DNA from: CAYWGR01 sp964458015
GTDB lineage: Bacteria; Planctomycetota; Planctomycetia; Pirellulales; Thermoguttaceae
Direction: 5' to 3'
Length of the DNA stretch: 27,128 nt
Assembly: GCA_964458015.1 (NCBI GenBank)
Contig: CAYWGR010000067.1
Coordinates: forward strand, 1 to 27,128
Shown: in pieces, positions 9,427-18,608 of the stretch
How the letters are laid out: the number at the start of each line of letters is the position of its first letter
Position numbering within the stretch: position 1 is the first letter of the stretch
Translations under genes and position numbers: made by a program
The notes under the pieces: generated by a model
Database searches by the model: none
Seen by the model: the letters and a program-made list of their open reading frames with translations, nothing else
Told to the model about the DNA's origin: nothing

Positions 9427-11147
9427 GGCTTGGCGTCGGGCTTCGCCTCCGATTCGGGCTGGTTTTCCACCAGCGGAGGCAATGGCGTCGGTTGGGGCGC
9501 TTTCGGGGCATCCGAGGCATCCGTATCCGCCGAATTCATCGGATTCGGCTCGGGGGCTTTCTCGTTGTCTTTTTGAGGTTCCTCGGCCTTGGAGTTTTTC
9601 TCCGGTTTCGGAGTCGTAGGCTCGGGGACGGGAATTTCCTCGGTTTCGGGCGAAGCCGCTGGAGACGCCGGACCGACTCCCGCCGCCGGCGCTGCCTCCT
9701 GCCCCGTTTCTTCGGAACGCAGTTCCCATCCGCCGCCCAATGCACGGTAAACCGACACCAACCCTTGAGCGATCTGGCCTTTCGCCTGTGCGTAGCTGTC
9801 CTGTTGCGTCACCAAATTCTGCTCAATCGTTGCATATCGGTTGAAGTCAACCGCGCCCTTCTCGTATTGGAGAATGACGATTTTCACGGCTTTCCGCGCG
9901 GCCGTTACGCTTTCCTCCAAAAGCGCCGTCCGACGGTGCGACCGCAAAAACGTCGCCAGTCCGTCTTCGACTTCCTGATTCGCCGACAAAACGGTGTTTT
10001 GATACGCGGCCACGAGTTCCTGGAAGTAAGCTTCGTTGTAACGCACATTGTTGACGATGCGGCCGTAGTTCAACACATTCCAGTTGAACGAAGGGCCTAC
10101 GGTGCCGTTGAACGAATCGCTTCGGAACAAGTCCGAAAAACTTTCGGCCGCATAGCCCAACGTGCCGTTGATGGACAACGCCGGATACAACGCGGCCTGC
10201 GCAATGCCGATTTGCTCGGCTTGCGAAGCGGCCAATCGCTCCGCCCGGCGAATGTCCGGACGCCGACGCAATAAATCGGCCGGAATGCCGATCGCAATCT
10301 GCGGCGGGGCCGTCGGTATCGGTGCATCACCCAAAATCTTGCTCAAGTCTTCGGTAGGCATCCCCATCAGCGTGCACAATTGATCTTCCGCCTGCCGCTT
10401 GTCGATCTCTAACAGCATGATCGAGGCTTCGTTCTGCTTCACATTGCTGATGGCTTGGTCCAAGTCCAACTCGGTCTGCTTGTAGCCGGCCGCATAGCGA
10501 TTTTCGATATAATTCAAAACGCCCTGTTGCAATTTCACGGCCGACTTGAGCAATCGGATACGCTCTTGGTCGGTGCGAACCTGAACGTAGGATCTCGCCA
10601 CGTCGGCTATCAGCGTGACTAACACGCCGTCGTAGGAGGCCATCGAAGCGTCCAGATTGGCATCGGCTGCCGTCACTGCACGACGGAATCGGCCCCAAAA
10701 GTCCAGTTCCCAATTCAAACTGAAACCGAAGTTCCACGTATCCGAGAATCCCAAAGCCCCATCACCGGCTCGTGTATACGCGCCCCTGGCCACTTGCGTT
10801 TGCGGAAATATCTCTCCCAAGGCGATGCCTGCCTTGGCCCGGGCCTGCAGAATGCGGAATCCAGCTTGCTTCAACGTCAGATTTTGACGGTAGGCCTGCG
10901 TAACGAGCCCGTCGAGCGTGGGATCGTTGAAGGCCGCCCACCAATGACTCAGGGAACCGGGATCTTTGGCAACGGCCAGATCGGTCGATTCGATCCAATG
11001 TTCAGCAACCGGCGAATCGGGAGGACAATAATTTGGTCCTACCTTGAACCCGTTGTGGACATAGTCACGTAAACTCGTGCAACCGCTGGACAAAACCAGC
11101 AGGCCAATTACCAGAAGATTTAGACTGCCGCGAAGTGTATTTGCCAT
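9423..11147 (-). CDS. Outer-membrane efflux lipoprotein (TolC/NodT type) with Pro/Glu-rich tail
   Basis: A 574-residue outer-membrane channel of the efflux pump. Seen: lipoprotein signal with lipobox LSSGC (acylated Cys23), KVGPNYCPP, an opening typical of the NodT group, two repeats of long helices plus strands (QAGFRILQARAKAGIALGEIFPQTQVARGAY and AASQAEQIGIAQAALYPALSINGTLGYA), and RRRPDIRRAE, a strong family motif. Length beyond the usual 460-480 comes from a tail of about 96 residues (from about 479) made of Pro, Glu, Ala, Lys and Asp. The tail is unusual; it could reach into the periplasm. Start is the ATG at 11145-11147 with AGGGGG upstream. It precedes marR by 63 bases. Confidence 0.93.
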   Translation of the reverse strand: MANTLRGSLNLLVIGLLVLSSGCTSLRDYVHNGFKVGPNYCPPDSPVAEHWIESTDLAVAKDPGSLSHWWAAFNDPTLDGLVTQAYRQNLTLKQAGFRILQARAKAGIALGEIFPQTQVARGAYTRAGDGALGFSDTWNFGFSLNWELDFWGRFRRAVTAADANLDASMASYDGVLVTLIADVARSYVQVRTDQERIRLLKSAVKLQQGVLNYIENRYAAGYKQTELDLDQAISNVKQNEASIMLLEIDKRQAEDQLCTLMGMPTEDLSKILGDAPIPTAPPQIAIGIPADLLRRRPDIRRAERLAASQAEQIGIAQAALYPALSINGTLGYAAESFSDLFRSDSFNGTVGPSFNWNVLNYGRIVNNVRYNEAYFQELVAAYQNTVLSANQEVEDGLATFLRSHRRTALLEESVTAARKAVKIVILQYEKGAVDFNRYATIEQNLVTQQDSYAQAKGQIAQGLVSVYRALGGGWELRSEETGQEAAPAAGVGPASPAASPETEEIPVPEPTTPKPEKNSKAEEPQKDNEKAPEPNPMNSADTDASDAPKAPQPTPLPPLVENQPESEAKPDAKP

Positions 11148-11184
11148 AAATACCCCCTGGGTAAACCGCTTTCCTTTCTGTAAT

Positions 11185-11212
11185 CGGCAAAGTCGCTATA
11201 ACCGGTAAAGTC
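11185..11212. promoter_or_regulatory. Paired direct repeat upstream of the efflux locus
   Basis: CGGCAAAGTC (11185-11194) and CGGTAAAGTC (11203-11212) differ by one base and are 18 bases apart, 38-65 bases upstream of the outer-membrane factor start. The position and period suit a regulator-binding site, but no regulator is implied by the sequence itself. Confidence 0.35.
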
Positions 11213-11398
11213 TAAATATCTTAACATTGTGCAAAAATATGTTGCCCAACATGCCTACAGTGCCATACTTGGTCGATTCAGGCTGTTTCCAAAGGGATTT
11301 TTTGGCAATAGAAGAAACGCACCCCTTAGTGGAAGGGTTCTGGGATTGCATTCGGAATGTCATACAGGGTGCCGGGGGACCAATGGGTCTTTACTGAC

Positions 11399-11461
11399 GT
11401 CCGACGCAGCTTTATCGCCGTCCGACGCAGCTTTATTGTTGCCCGACGCAGTATTTACCTA
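11399..11461. repeat. Three 21-base tandem repeats
   Basis: Units at 11399-11419, 11420-11440 and 11441-11461. The first two share GTCCGACGCAGCTTTAT and the third is diverged (GCCCGACGCAGTATTTA). The period is a multiple of three, but the frame covering it is not convincing as a gene. Confidence 0.85.
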
Positions 11462-11483
11462 TTGGTCAATAACTTGTGAAGCG

Positions 11484-11499
11484 GGCGAGCTTGCTCGCC
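11484..11499. repeat. Palindrome GGCGAGC-TT-GCTCGCC
   Basis: Perfect 7-base arms around TT, just after the tandem repeat and before the glycosidase gene. A single copy in this window; resembles the dispersed palindromes elsewhere. Confidence 0.7.
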
Positions 11500-11673
11500 G
11501 TGTTCATGAGCAGTTGCATAGCGCCGGCATGGACACCCCGTTTCTCATTGTGCCCCCCGCTTCTCGGACCGTCTTGCGAATCGCTCGCCGCAAGGGGATA
11601 ATGTAAAAAATCCCTCCAATGCCCCCGTATTCCCCCGCCACGACGCGCGAGCTTTTGCCAAGGAACCTTGCCG

Positions 11674-14106
11674 ATGCACTGCCTTTCTCTGGTTTTGCTA
11701 ACCTCGCTGCTAGGTAGCGAACAGGTTTTAGACGAATTTCGTTATGCCGACGCGCCGGCAGCCCAAGCCGCTTGGTCCGCTAGCGAAGGCGCCGCACCCG
11801 TTCAAGTCATCCAGAAAAACAATCGGCCTGTAATGCAGCTCGATGCGCCGTTTGCCTCGCAAACAAAACAACATCGAGTCGTCGTCGATCGCAAAGCACA
11901 GCTCGACCTGAACGTGCCGGGCAGCTTCCTGCTCGAAACGGCCGTCGATGATCCACACAATGTCGGCTATCTCTCGCTCTATTTTCGCAGCGGCAACGGC
12001 TGGTACAGTGCCGGAGCGTCCTTCAAGGGCAAGGGCCGACAAACCGTGCATTTCGCGAAATCCGATTTCCGCATCGAAGGCTCTCCGGCGGGCTGGAACC
12101 ACATCGACGGCATCCGGCTTGCCGTTTGGCGCTCTGAAAATAAGAACATCAAGGACTCGGCAATTCAGTTCTACCGATTGGCTGCCGTCTCGCGGGATGT
12201 AGCGTTAGTGATTCCAGGCAAAACGGCCACCACTAAGAATAACGAACTGCAAACGGCCCACGACATGGCCAAAAACCTAGCGACCATCTTCGACGAGCTA
12301 GGCATTCCGACCGACACGCTCGACGAAGATGCCGTTGCCGCGGGATCGCTCGGCAAGCGCCGCGCAGCGATCCTTGCCTATAATCCGACGCTGAACAAAG
12401 AGACGATCGACAGCTTGACCCAGTTCATCAACGACGGCGGCAAGCTCGTCGTGTGCTATCTGTTGCCTTCCAAACTTGGCGACGCCTTGGGCTTCGGCCA
12501 AACGCAATATGTGCGGCAAAAACGCGAAGGAAATTTTGCCGAGATGCGGTTCGACGCCGCCGATGTCCAAGGGCTGCCGAAGTCCGCACGTCAAAATTCC
12601 TGGAACATCACTACGGCCGAACCGACCGGCCACAATGCCCGCGTGATTGGCCGTTGGTTTGACGATGCCGGCAAGGCTACCGATCAGCCGGCCGTGCTGC
12701 TGAGCGACCGCGGTGCGTTTTTCAGCCATATTCTGCTTGCCGATGACCCCCAAGCCAAGCAACAACTTCTAGCTGCCATTATGGGGCAGCTCGTTCCGTC
12801 GCTTTGGAAACAGATGGCACAAACCACCTTGGATCAAGTCTGGCAGATAGGGCATTGCACGAAAATCGAAGAAGTTCTCCATTACTACAACGATGCGGTT
12901 CCCAACAAAGCTGTAAGCACTACTGCGTCTCGCGGTCTAAAAAAGTGGGAAGAAACCCGCAAACAATTTTCGCAAGCGTCCTATGTCGAAGCCATCGCCT
13001 CGGCCCACGAATCGCATCAACTCCTGGCGAAAGCATATCTCCACGTGGCCATTGCCGAGATTCCCAAATCGAAACGCGAAGGCCGCGCCGTCTGGAATCA
13101 TTCCGGCACGGGCGCTTTCCCCGGCGATTGGGATCGCTCGGCCAAACTGTTGGCCGACAACGGGTTCAACATGATACTGCCCAACATGCTCTGGGGCGGT
13201 CTTGCTCACTATGCCAGCGACGTGCTGCCGCGCAGCGACACGTTCAAAAAGCATGGCGACCAGATCGAGCAATGCTGTGCGGCGGCCAAACGGCACGGGC
13301 TCGAAGTTCACGTCTGGAAAGTCAACTTCAATCTCTGCACGGCCTCGAAGGAATTCATCGACCGCATGCGCCGCGAGGGCCGAACGCAAGTCACGGTCAA
13401 GGGCGAACCTTCCGACTGGCTTTGCCCCTCGCATCCCGCAAATCGCAAGCTGGAATTAGACAGCATGTTGGAGGTCGCACGCAAATATCCCGTCGATGGA
13501 CTCCACTTCGACTACATCCGCTATCCCTGGCATGAATTCTGTTACTGCGACGGGTGTCGAGAACGATTCGAGGCCGACAGCAAACAGCGTGTGGGAAACT
13601 GGCCGAAAGATTGTTTCTCGGGCAATCGCAAAGACGAATACATCGATTGGCGATGCCGACAGATCACCGCCCTGGTCGAGGCCGTAAGCCGTGAGGCACG
13701 GAAAATCCGACCTGACATCAAAATTTCCGCCGCCGTTTTCGGCTCATATCCCGATTGTCGGCGGTCGATCGGCCAGGATTGGCCCGCCTGGATCAAGGCC
13801 GGTTATCTCGATTTCGTTTGCCCGATGGACTACACCACCAACGACGCGGAGTTTACCTCCTTGGTCCGCAATCAGTTGAAGCTGATCGAGGGGCGCGTGC
13901 CGCTCTATCCGGGCATCGGCGCCACCGCCACGGGCATCGCGATGACGCCGGATCGCGTGGCGGGCCAAATCCACCTTGCCCGCGAGCTTGGCGCCCAGGG
14001 CTATACTATCTTTAACTTTGACGCCGGCACCGCCGCGTCAATTGTGCCCGGTGTCGGAATTGGAACCGCCGGCCAACAAACCATTCCCCCGCACAAAAAA
14101 CCGTAA
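11674..14106 (+). CDS. Secreted GHL10-like (DUF187) glycoside hydrolase
   Basis: An 810-residue exported protein. Seen: short signal peptide (about 1-16), a beta-sandwich-like region (about 20-170) resembling carbohydrate-binding modules, an alpha/beta region at about 175-375 reminiscent of amidotransferase-like domains in large glycosidases, a helical linker, then a GHL10-type (beta/alpha)8 barrel from about 470. Hallmarks are DGLHFDYIRYP (Asp613) and the late strand GYLDFVCPMDYTTND (Asp719). GHL10 relatives include YngK-type proteins; substrates of the family are poorly known. ATG at 11674 chosen because AAGGAA at 11660-11665 is properly spaced; a TTG at 11668 is too close to it. The next gene, also a glycosidase, follows on the same strand after 119 bases. 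Confidence 0.88.
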   Translation: MHCLSLVLLTSLLGSEQVLDEFRYADAPAAQAAWSASEGAAPVQVIQKNNRPVMQLDAPFASQTKQHRVVVDRKAQLDLNVPGSFLLETAVDDPHNVGYLSLYFRSGNGWYSAGASFKGKGRQTVHFAKSDFRIEGSPAGWNHIDGIRLAVWRSENKNIKDSAIQFYRLAAVSRDVALVIPGKTATTKNNELQTAHDMAKNLATIFDELGIPTDTLDEDAVAAGSLGKRRAAILAYNPTLNKETIDSLTQFINDGGKLVVCYLLPSKLGDALGFGQTQYVRQKREGNFAEMRFDAADVQGLPKSARQNSWNITTAEPTGHNARVIGRWFDDAGKATDQPAVLLSDRGAFFSHILLADDPQAKQQLLAAIMGQLVPSLWKQMAQTTLDQVWQIGHCTKIEEVLHYYNDAVPNKAVSTTASRGLKKWEETRKQFSQASYVEAIASAHESHQLLAKAYLHVAIAEIPKSKREGRAVWNHSGTGAFPGDWDRSAKLLADNGFNMILPNMLWGGLAHYASDVLPRSDTFKKHGDQIEQCCAAAKRHGLEVHVWKVNFNLCTASKEFIDRMRREGRTQVTVKGEPSDWLCPSHPANRKLELDSMLEVARKYPVDGLHFDYIRYPWHEFCYCDGCRERFEADSKQRVGNWPKDCFSGNRKDEYIDWRCRQITALVEAVSREARKIRPDIKISAAVFGSYPDCRRSIGQDWPAWIKAGYLDFVCPMDYTTNDAEFTSLVRNQLKLIEGRVPLYPGIGATATGIAMTPDRVAGQIHLARELGAQGYTIFNFDAGTAASIVPGVGIGTAGQQTIPPHKKP

Positions 14107-14124
14107 ACAGCATTCTACTTACTC

Positions 14125-14152
14125 CTCGTTCCGAAGCTCCGGCTTCGGAACG
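14125..14152. repeat. Family B palindrome, copy 2 (GAAGC variant)
   Basis: Identical over 28 bases to copy 1 at 4149: 11-base stem (14127-14137 with 14142-14152) and TCCG loop. It lies between the two glycosidase genes, 19 bases after the stop of the first. Confidence 0.88.
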
Positions 14153-14225
14153 CCCAATACATCCAGAAATTCACGCCACAGCCTGAAAAAAACGAACTAC
14201 CGCGTAACCCAAGGGAACCTCTGCC

Positions 14226-17200
14226 ATGTATATCAGGATTAAGCCTCGAATACTCGCAATTCTCGCCATTCTAGCCTCCATCTGCACATCTGCAGCCCAG
14301 GGCGGCGATAATCCGTCGCCCGCCATTCCAAACCCCGAGTTCCATCAGGGCGACGGCAACCCAACCGATTGGAAGCTCTCCGGCAGCAAGGGTCGTTGGG
14401 TGGATCGAAACATCTTGGAAGTAACTGGCAACGGCAACGACGACAACTGCTGGCGCTGCGATTACCGCTTCACACCCGGCGGCGTCTATCAGTTCGAGAT
14501 GCGCGCCCGCAACGCAGGCGGTTGCAGTTCCGCGATTTCCGGCCCAAATTTCGCGAATAACGACCAACCACTGTCGGCCGAATGGGCTTGGAGCAGCCAG
14601 ATCTTCCGTGTGCCCGATAACGTCGAAAACGACTGCCTGCGTCTTGGCCAATGGCATCAAAACGGCGTGGGACAATTCGACGCCGTCCGTCTCTCGCCCG
14701 TACTGCCCGTCTACAAAACAGTCGGCCCTCTAACGCTGGGCGACGGCGAATCGATCCAGAAAGGCCGCTATGTCTTCAATGGCTGGATGGGCCACCAGGG
14801 CGGCAATTTCCACCGCACCTTGGTGAGCGCCACCGCAGGCTTCAACTCCGACCGCTGGTGTTTCTGGGGCAACGCCGAAGTAATCTATCGTTTCGGCCTG
14901 CCGGGCTATCCCTTCCGCTCGGGGCATGTGGCATTCGATCTCAGCTATCACAGCCGCGGCGGCTGTGTCGCCGAAGTTAGCCGGGATCGCAAATCATGGC
15001 GGCAAATCGCCACACGCGATGGCCTCGGCCATGCCGAAGCCGACGTGCCCGCCGATCTGTTGCCGGCCGAAGAACTATATGTGCGTTTACGGCCCAAATC
15101 GAAAGACGACGGCTTCCAAGTCAATCAAATCGATTTTTCCGCCGATCTAGCCGGCACGCCGCCGGCAGGCGTCGGCCAAACGGTTTTTGCAAAAATCGAA
15201 AAACCCCAGGAAGGCTTGGCCATCGAATCCATCAGTCTTCTCGATTCCGAAGATCCGGCGTGCCCTAAGTTTCGCGTAACCGCAAAGAATCGTGGAACGG
15301 CTCAACAAAAGATCGCCTTCACGGCAATCGCGACTCTACGACCAGCGGAAAACAAGAACTCGTCGGGCGAAAAAATCAAACCGTCCACGTTTAGCGCGGC
15401 GTTGGACTTGGCTTCTCAAAAATCCCAATCGTGCGATGTAAATGCGATTCTCGATCGCTGTGGCACGTATGATATTCAATTATCGGTGGGAAACAGTAAG
15501 CAAACATGTTCGGCCACTCTTCCTTGGTCGCTCTCCGAGCATTACCGCGCAGACTTCGGCCAAAAAATCGCCGGCGTCACCGGCAACGCCGACGTTTGGT
15601 GGTGCGACGCGACGTGGAAGATCTCTCAAAAGCGTGCCCTGCCTAAGGAAAGCTCGTCGGCCGCAACCTTGTCGGCGGCTCGCAACGACCGCGAGGCCGT
15701 GCAGATCGTCGTGCGGCCGACCAAGAAGTTAAAACAGTTGACCGCCGAGGCCTTGCCGTTGCAAGGACCGAACGGCGCGACGATCAAGCCGGAAAATATC
15801 CGAGTGTTGCGCGAGTATTACCATTGGGTCCACACGCCGACCGACAAAACAGGCGTGCGCGATTGGTGGCCCGACGCGCTGCCGCCCATCGATAAACCGT
15901 TAGACCTGCCGGCCGGCAAGAATCAACCGCTCTGGGTGCTTGTCTACGTGCCGACCGATGCCCCCGCGGGCGATTATTCGGGCACGATCCGCCTCAAGGC
16001 CGAAGGCTGGGTAGCCGACGTGCCGGTGAAGCTGCACGTTTGGAATTTCGCTCTGCCGGTGCAAAACCATATCGAAACCGCCTTCGGCCTTTCGATGGGC
16101 AACCCGTTCCGCTACCAACAGTTGAAAGACGAAAGCGACAAACGCCGCGCGGTCGATGCCTATCTGCAAAATTTCGCCGAGCATCGCATCAGCCCCTATA
16201 TTTCGACCCCCATGGACCAAATCCGCGTGAAATTCATCTCCGATGCCAATCCGCCGCGTGCCGAGGTGGATTTCACGGCCTTCGACGCCGCCATGACCCG
16301 CGCCATCGAAAAATATCACATCACCAACTTCCAACTGCCGATCGAAGGCATGGGTGGCGGCACCTACGAAGGTCGTAACGAAGGCAAGATCGGCGAGTTC
16401 GGCGAACATACGCCGCAATATCAGGCTATGTTCTCCAGTTATCTCAAGCAGTTGGAAAGCCATCTGCGCGAAAAAGGCTGGCTCAACATGGCCTACATCT
16501 ACTGGTTCGATGAACCCGAACCAAAGGATTATCCTTTTGTCCGCGCCGGCTTCGAGAAACTGAAGAAGTACGCCCCAGGCTTGCGCACCATGTTGACCGA
16601 AGAGCCGGGGGCCCCGTTATCCGGCCCCATCGACATTTGGTGCCCGATCAGCTTCAATTACGACCACAAGGCCGCCAACAAACAACGTGACCAAGGCAAT
16701 CAGCTTTGGTGGTACGTTTGCTGCGGGCCCAAGGAGCCGTTCTGCACGTTGTTCATCGACCATCCGGCCACGGATCTTCGCGTGTGGCTGTGGCAAACCT
16801 GGCAACGCAACATCACCGGCATTCTCATTTGGGAATCCTCTTGGTGGACTTCGCGCGAAGACGCCATCCAAAATCCCTACCAGGATCCGATGGGCTACGT
16901 GGCCGGCTCGAAGCCTGAAGAGAAAAAATACTGGGGCAACGGCGACGGACGTTTCGTCTATCCGCCGCTCGCCGCTGCCGCGCCCGGCATCTCCGGCGAC
17001 AAGCCCATCCTCGACGCACCCGTCTCCAGCATCCGTTGGGAAATGCTCCGCGAAGGGATCGAGGACTACGAGTATCTCTGGCTGCTCCGCGATCTGGTTG
17101 CCAAGCATCGGGCGTCGCTTACGCCCGAGCAGATCAAGGCTTTCGAGTCGTTGCTCGAAGTGCCCCAAGACATCACCGGCACTATGACCTCGTTCACCAC

Positions 17201-17267
17201 CGACCCCGCGCCGATCTACGCCCGCCGCGCCGCCGTGGCCGAAGCCATCGAAAAGCTATCGAAGTAG
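14226..17267 (+). CDS. Secreted GH123-like (DUF4091) glycoside hydrolase
   Basis: A 1013-residue exported enzyme-like protein. Seen: signal peptide (about 1-25), two beta-sandwich accessory regions (about 30-160 and 165-305, carbohydrate-binding-like), an Ig-like region (about 325-445), the DUF4091 N-terminal sandwich (LSAARNDREAVQIVVRP) and a (beta/alpha)8 catalytic part from about 620. The strand AYIYWFDEPEP carries an adjacent Asp762-Glu763 pair, the arrangement used by GH123 N-acetylgalactosaminidases for substrate-assisted hydrolysis. WEMLREGIEDYEYLWLLRDL near the end is a DUF4091 hallmark. Start is the ATG at 14226 with AAGGGAA upstream. GH123-like activity on N-acetylhexosamine glycans is inferred, not shown. 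It ends 12 bases from the convergent gene. Confidence 0.9.
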   Translation: MYIRIKPRILAILAILASICTSAAQGGDNPSPAIPNPEFHQGDGNPTDWKLSGSKGRWVDRNILEVTGNGNDDNCWRCDYRFTPGGVYQFEMRARNAGGCSSAISGPNFANNDQPLSAEWAWSSQIFRVPDNVENDCLRLGQWHQNGVGQFDAVRLSPVLPVYKTVGPLTLGDGESIQKGRYVFNGWMGHQGGNFHRTLVSATAGFNSDRWCFWGNAEVIYRFGLPGYPFRSGHVAFDLSYHSRGGCVAEVSRDRKSWRQIATRDGLGHAEADVPADLLPAEELYVRLRPKSKDDGFQVNQIDFSADLAGTPPAGVGQTVFAKIEKPQEGLAIESISLLDSEDPACPKFRVTAKNRGTAQQKIAFTAIATLRPAENKNSSGEKIKPSTFSAALDLASQKSQSCDVNAILDRCGTYDIQLSVGNSKQTCSATLPWSLSEHYRADFGQKIAGVTGNADVWWCDATWKISQKRALPKESSSAATLSAARNDREAVQIVVRPTKKLKQLTAEALPLQGPNGATIKPENIRVLREYYHWVHTPTDKTGVRDWWPDALPPIDKPLDLPAGKNQPLWVLVYVPTDAPAGDYSGTIRLKAEGWVADVPVKLHVWNFALPVQNHIETAFGLSMGNPFRYQQLKDESDKRRAVDAYLQNFAEHRISPYISTPMDQIRVKFISDANPPRAEVDFTAFDAAMTRAIEKYHITNFQLPIEGMGGGTYEGRNEGKIGEFGEHTPQYQAMFSSYLKQLESHLREKGWLNMAYIYWFDEPEPKDYPFVRAGFEKLKKYAPGLRTMLTEEPGAPLSGPIDIWCPISFNYDHKAANKQRDQGNQLWWYVCCGPKEPFCTLFIDHPATDLRVWLWQTWQRNITGILIWESSWWTSREDAIQNPYQDPMGYVAGSKPEEKKYWGNGDGRFVYPPLAAAAPGISGDKPILDAPVSSIRWEMLREGIEDYEYLWLLRDLVAKHRASLTPEQIKAFESLLEVPQDITGTMTSFTTDPAPIYARRAAVAEAIEKLSK

Positions 17268-17279
17268 TTAGTGTAATCC

Positions 17280-18599
17280 TTACATACGATCCAAGAACGC
17301 ATCAACCTCGTTCGTTTGATGTTCGTGTAGCGGATTGTTGTCGCGGTATGCGTGTTCCATCATGCTATCCCGGTTTGGGGCCAGTCGTAGTTTTTTGACC
17401 AGAAAAACACTGCCGGCCACGAGCAAAGGCCCCGTACCGGCCATCAAAAAGAACCACGGCGATACGTGGATTCCTTTGCAATCAAAGCGAGGAACCAAGT
17501 AGCCGTCACCAGATTCATCATCAAATCGGTAGGCCGTCAAGGGACTTCCGACCTTAAGGTCGTCCACATTGACGTCCGATCTGTTTAACAGTTTGCCTTT
17601 TTGGCTTGTACGCAAAGAAATTCGACATTCCCGGGAATCATTTGTATGCTCGCGATGCATGGCATCGACCCAGACCGTTTGTGGTTTGGCCTCACCGCAA
17701 TCAATCAAGGCTGTTCTGCGTTCGAGGTTAGTTTCGTAGACCCATGTTCCCCAAAACAACAGAATGCTGATGCCTACCCATCCCACGCTGAATAGCCCGA
17801 TCAAAATTCGATTGGAAACGCGATTCCGCACCTCGGCCGTTTGCCGGTATCGCAGTTCCGGTTGAACGATGCTCGATGGTTTTGTGTAGACAACGGCCGG
17901 TTGCGGCATCAGAGCTGATGGTTCATCAATCGGCATCCCATATGTGTAAGGCGACTGCGTGACAGTCTCTCGGAGTTGCCGGTCCTGATAATTGTGAACT
18001 TGGACTACCGGCAGATCGGTCTCGTGCACAAGCGACATAAGAATGCGGTCAAGCGGCTTGTTGACAAAGAGATAATTATGCATCAGGGACCAATGCTTTT
18101 CCACGCCATTGCGGCAAGTAACCAGATATAGCCTCCAAGACTTCCGTGGAACCGAATAAGATTCACGATCAATCGGTGAATAATAATGTCTGGTTGCAAT
18201 GTACTCGATCCGAACAACTTCTTTTCGGTCAAAGTTAAGCTTTTTTCGCGGGAGTTTAACACTGCCCGTTGCCTTATCATAAACCAACCACGGAACACCC
18301 CCGGATGAGAAGCAAAATACAGCGGTAATGATCAGACAAGTCCAGACACCGATACCAATAGGCCCAATGTAAAGAAAAACAATACCTGGTTCGGCTATGT
18401 AGTGCTTTGCTACCCAATGAAAACCATAACAGAAGACCGCGATAAAAAGATCCATGCCTATGATCGTCGTCCATGCCAGTGGCGGAGGATCGATGCGGAA
18501 AACATAATCGTCGAAATACGGCCGTGCTTCCAGTCTGTCGTAATCACCAAGTTTCACGATAGCATTAATGCTGTCGGCACGAATCGACGGTTTTGACAT
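17280..18599 (-). CDS. Four-helix membrane protein of unknown function (DUF3592-like outline)
   Basis: A 439-residue protein with predicted membrane helices at about 42-63, 71-97, 265-287 and 381-402. Residues 107-260 form a soluble domain with a strand-rich start (PWLVYDKATGSVKLPRKKLNFDRKEVVRIEY), resembling domains that read like a PH fold. Residues 288-380 form a second soluble loop with Cys301, Cys325 and Cys374. The outline (helix, beta-rich loop, helix) recalls DUF3592 proteins but no decisive motif was seen. Start is the ATG at 18597-18599 with GAGG nine bases upstream. Base use is visibly more AT-rich than in the flanking genes. Function not assigned. Confidence 0.75.
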   Translation of the reverse strand: MSKPSIRADSINAIVKLGDYDRLEARPYFDDYVFRIDPPPLAWTTIIGMDLFIAVFCYGFHWVAKHYIAEPGIVFLYIGPIGIGVWTCLIITAVFCFSSGGVPWLVYDKATGSVKLPRKKLNFDRKEVVRIEYIATRHYYSPIDRESYSVPRKSWRLYLVTCRNGVEKHWSLMHNYLFVNKPLDRILMSLVHETDLPVVQVHNYQDRQLRETVTQSPYTYGMPIDEPSALMPQPAVVYTKPSSIVQPELRYRQTAEVRNRVSNRILIGLFSVGWVGISILLFWGTWVYETNLERRTALIDCGEAKPQTVWVDAMHREHTNDSRECRISLRTSQKGKLLNRSDVNVDDLKVGSPLTAYRFDDESGDGYLVPRFDCKGIHVSPWFFLMAGTGPLLVAGSVFLVKKLRLAPNRDSMMEHAYRDNNPLHEHQTNEVDAFLDRM

Positions 18600-18608
18600 A
18601 CTTTACAC

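Larger units (their letters stand above)
11148..11673. other. 526-base divergent spacer with direct and tandem repeats; no convincing gene
   Basis: It separates the minus-strand efflux locus from the plus-strand glycosidase genes. It holds a pair of 10-base direct repeats (CGGCAAAGTC at 11185-11194 and CGGTAAAGTC at 11203-11212), a 21-base tandem repeat at 11399-11461 and a palindrome at 11484-11499. A 125-codon open frame at 11229-11606 has no recognisable fold, no signal and poor ribosome-site support; it is not called. Confidence 0.6.

Noticed and set aside
11229..11606. Plus-strand open frame of 125 codons
   Set aside because: No signal, fold or family resemblance; it runs through a tandem repeat and a palindrome, and the ribosome site is poor. 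Kept only as a repeat-bearing spacer.
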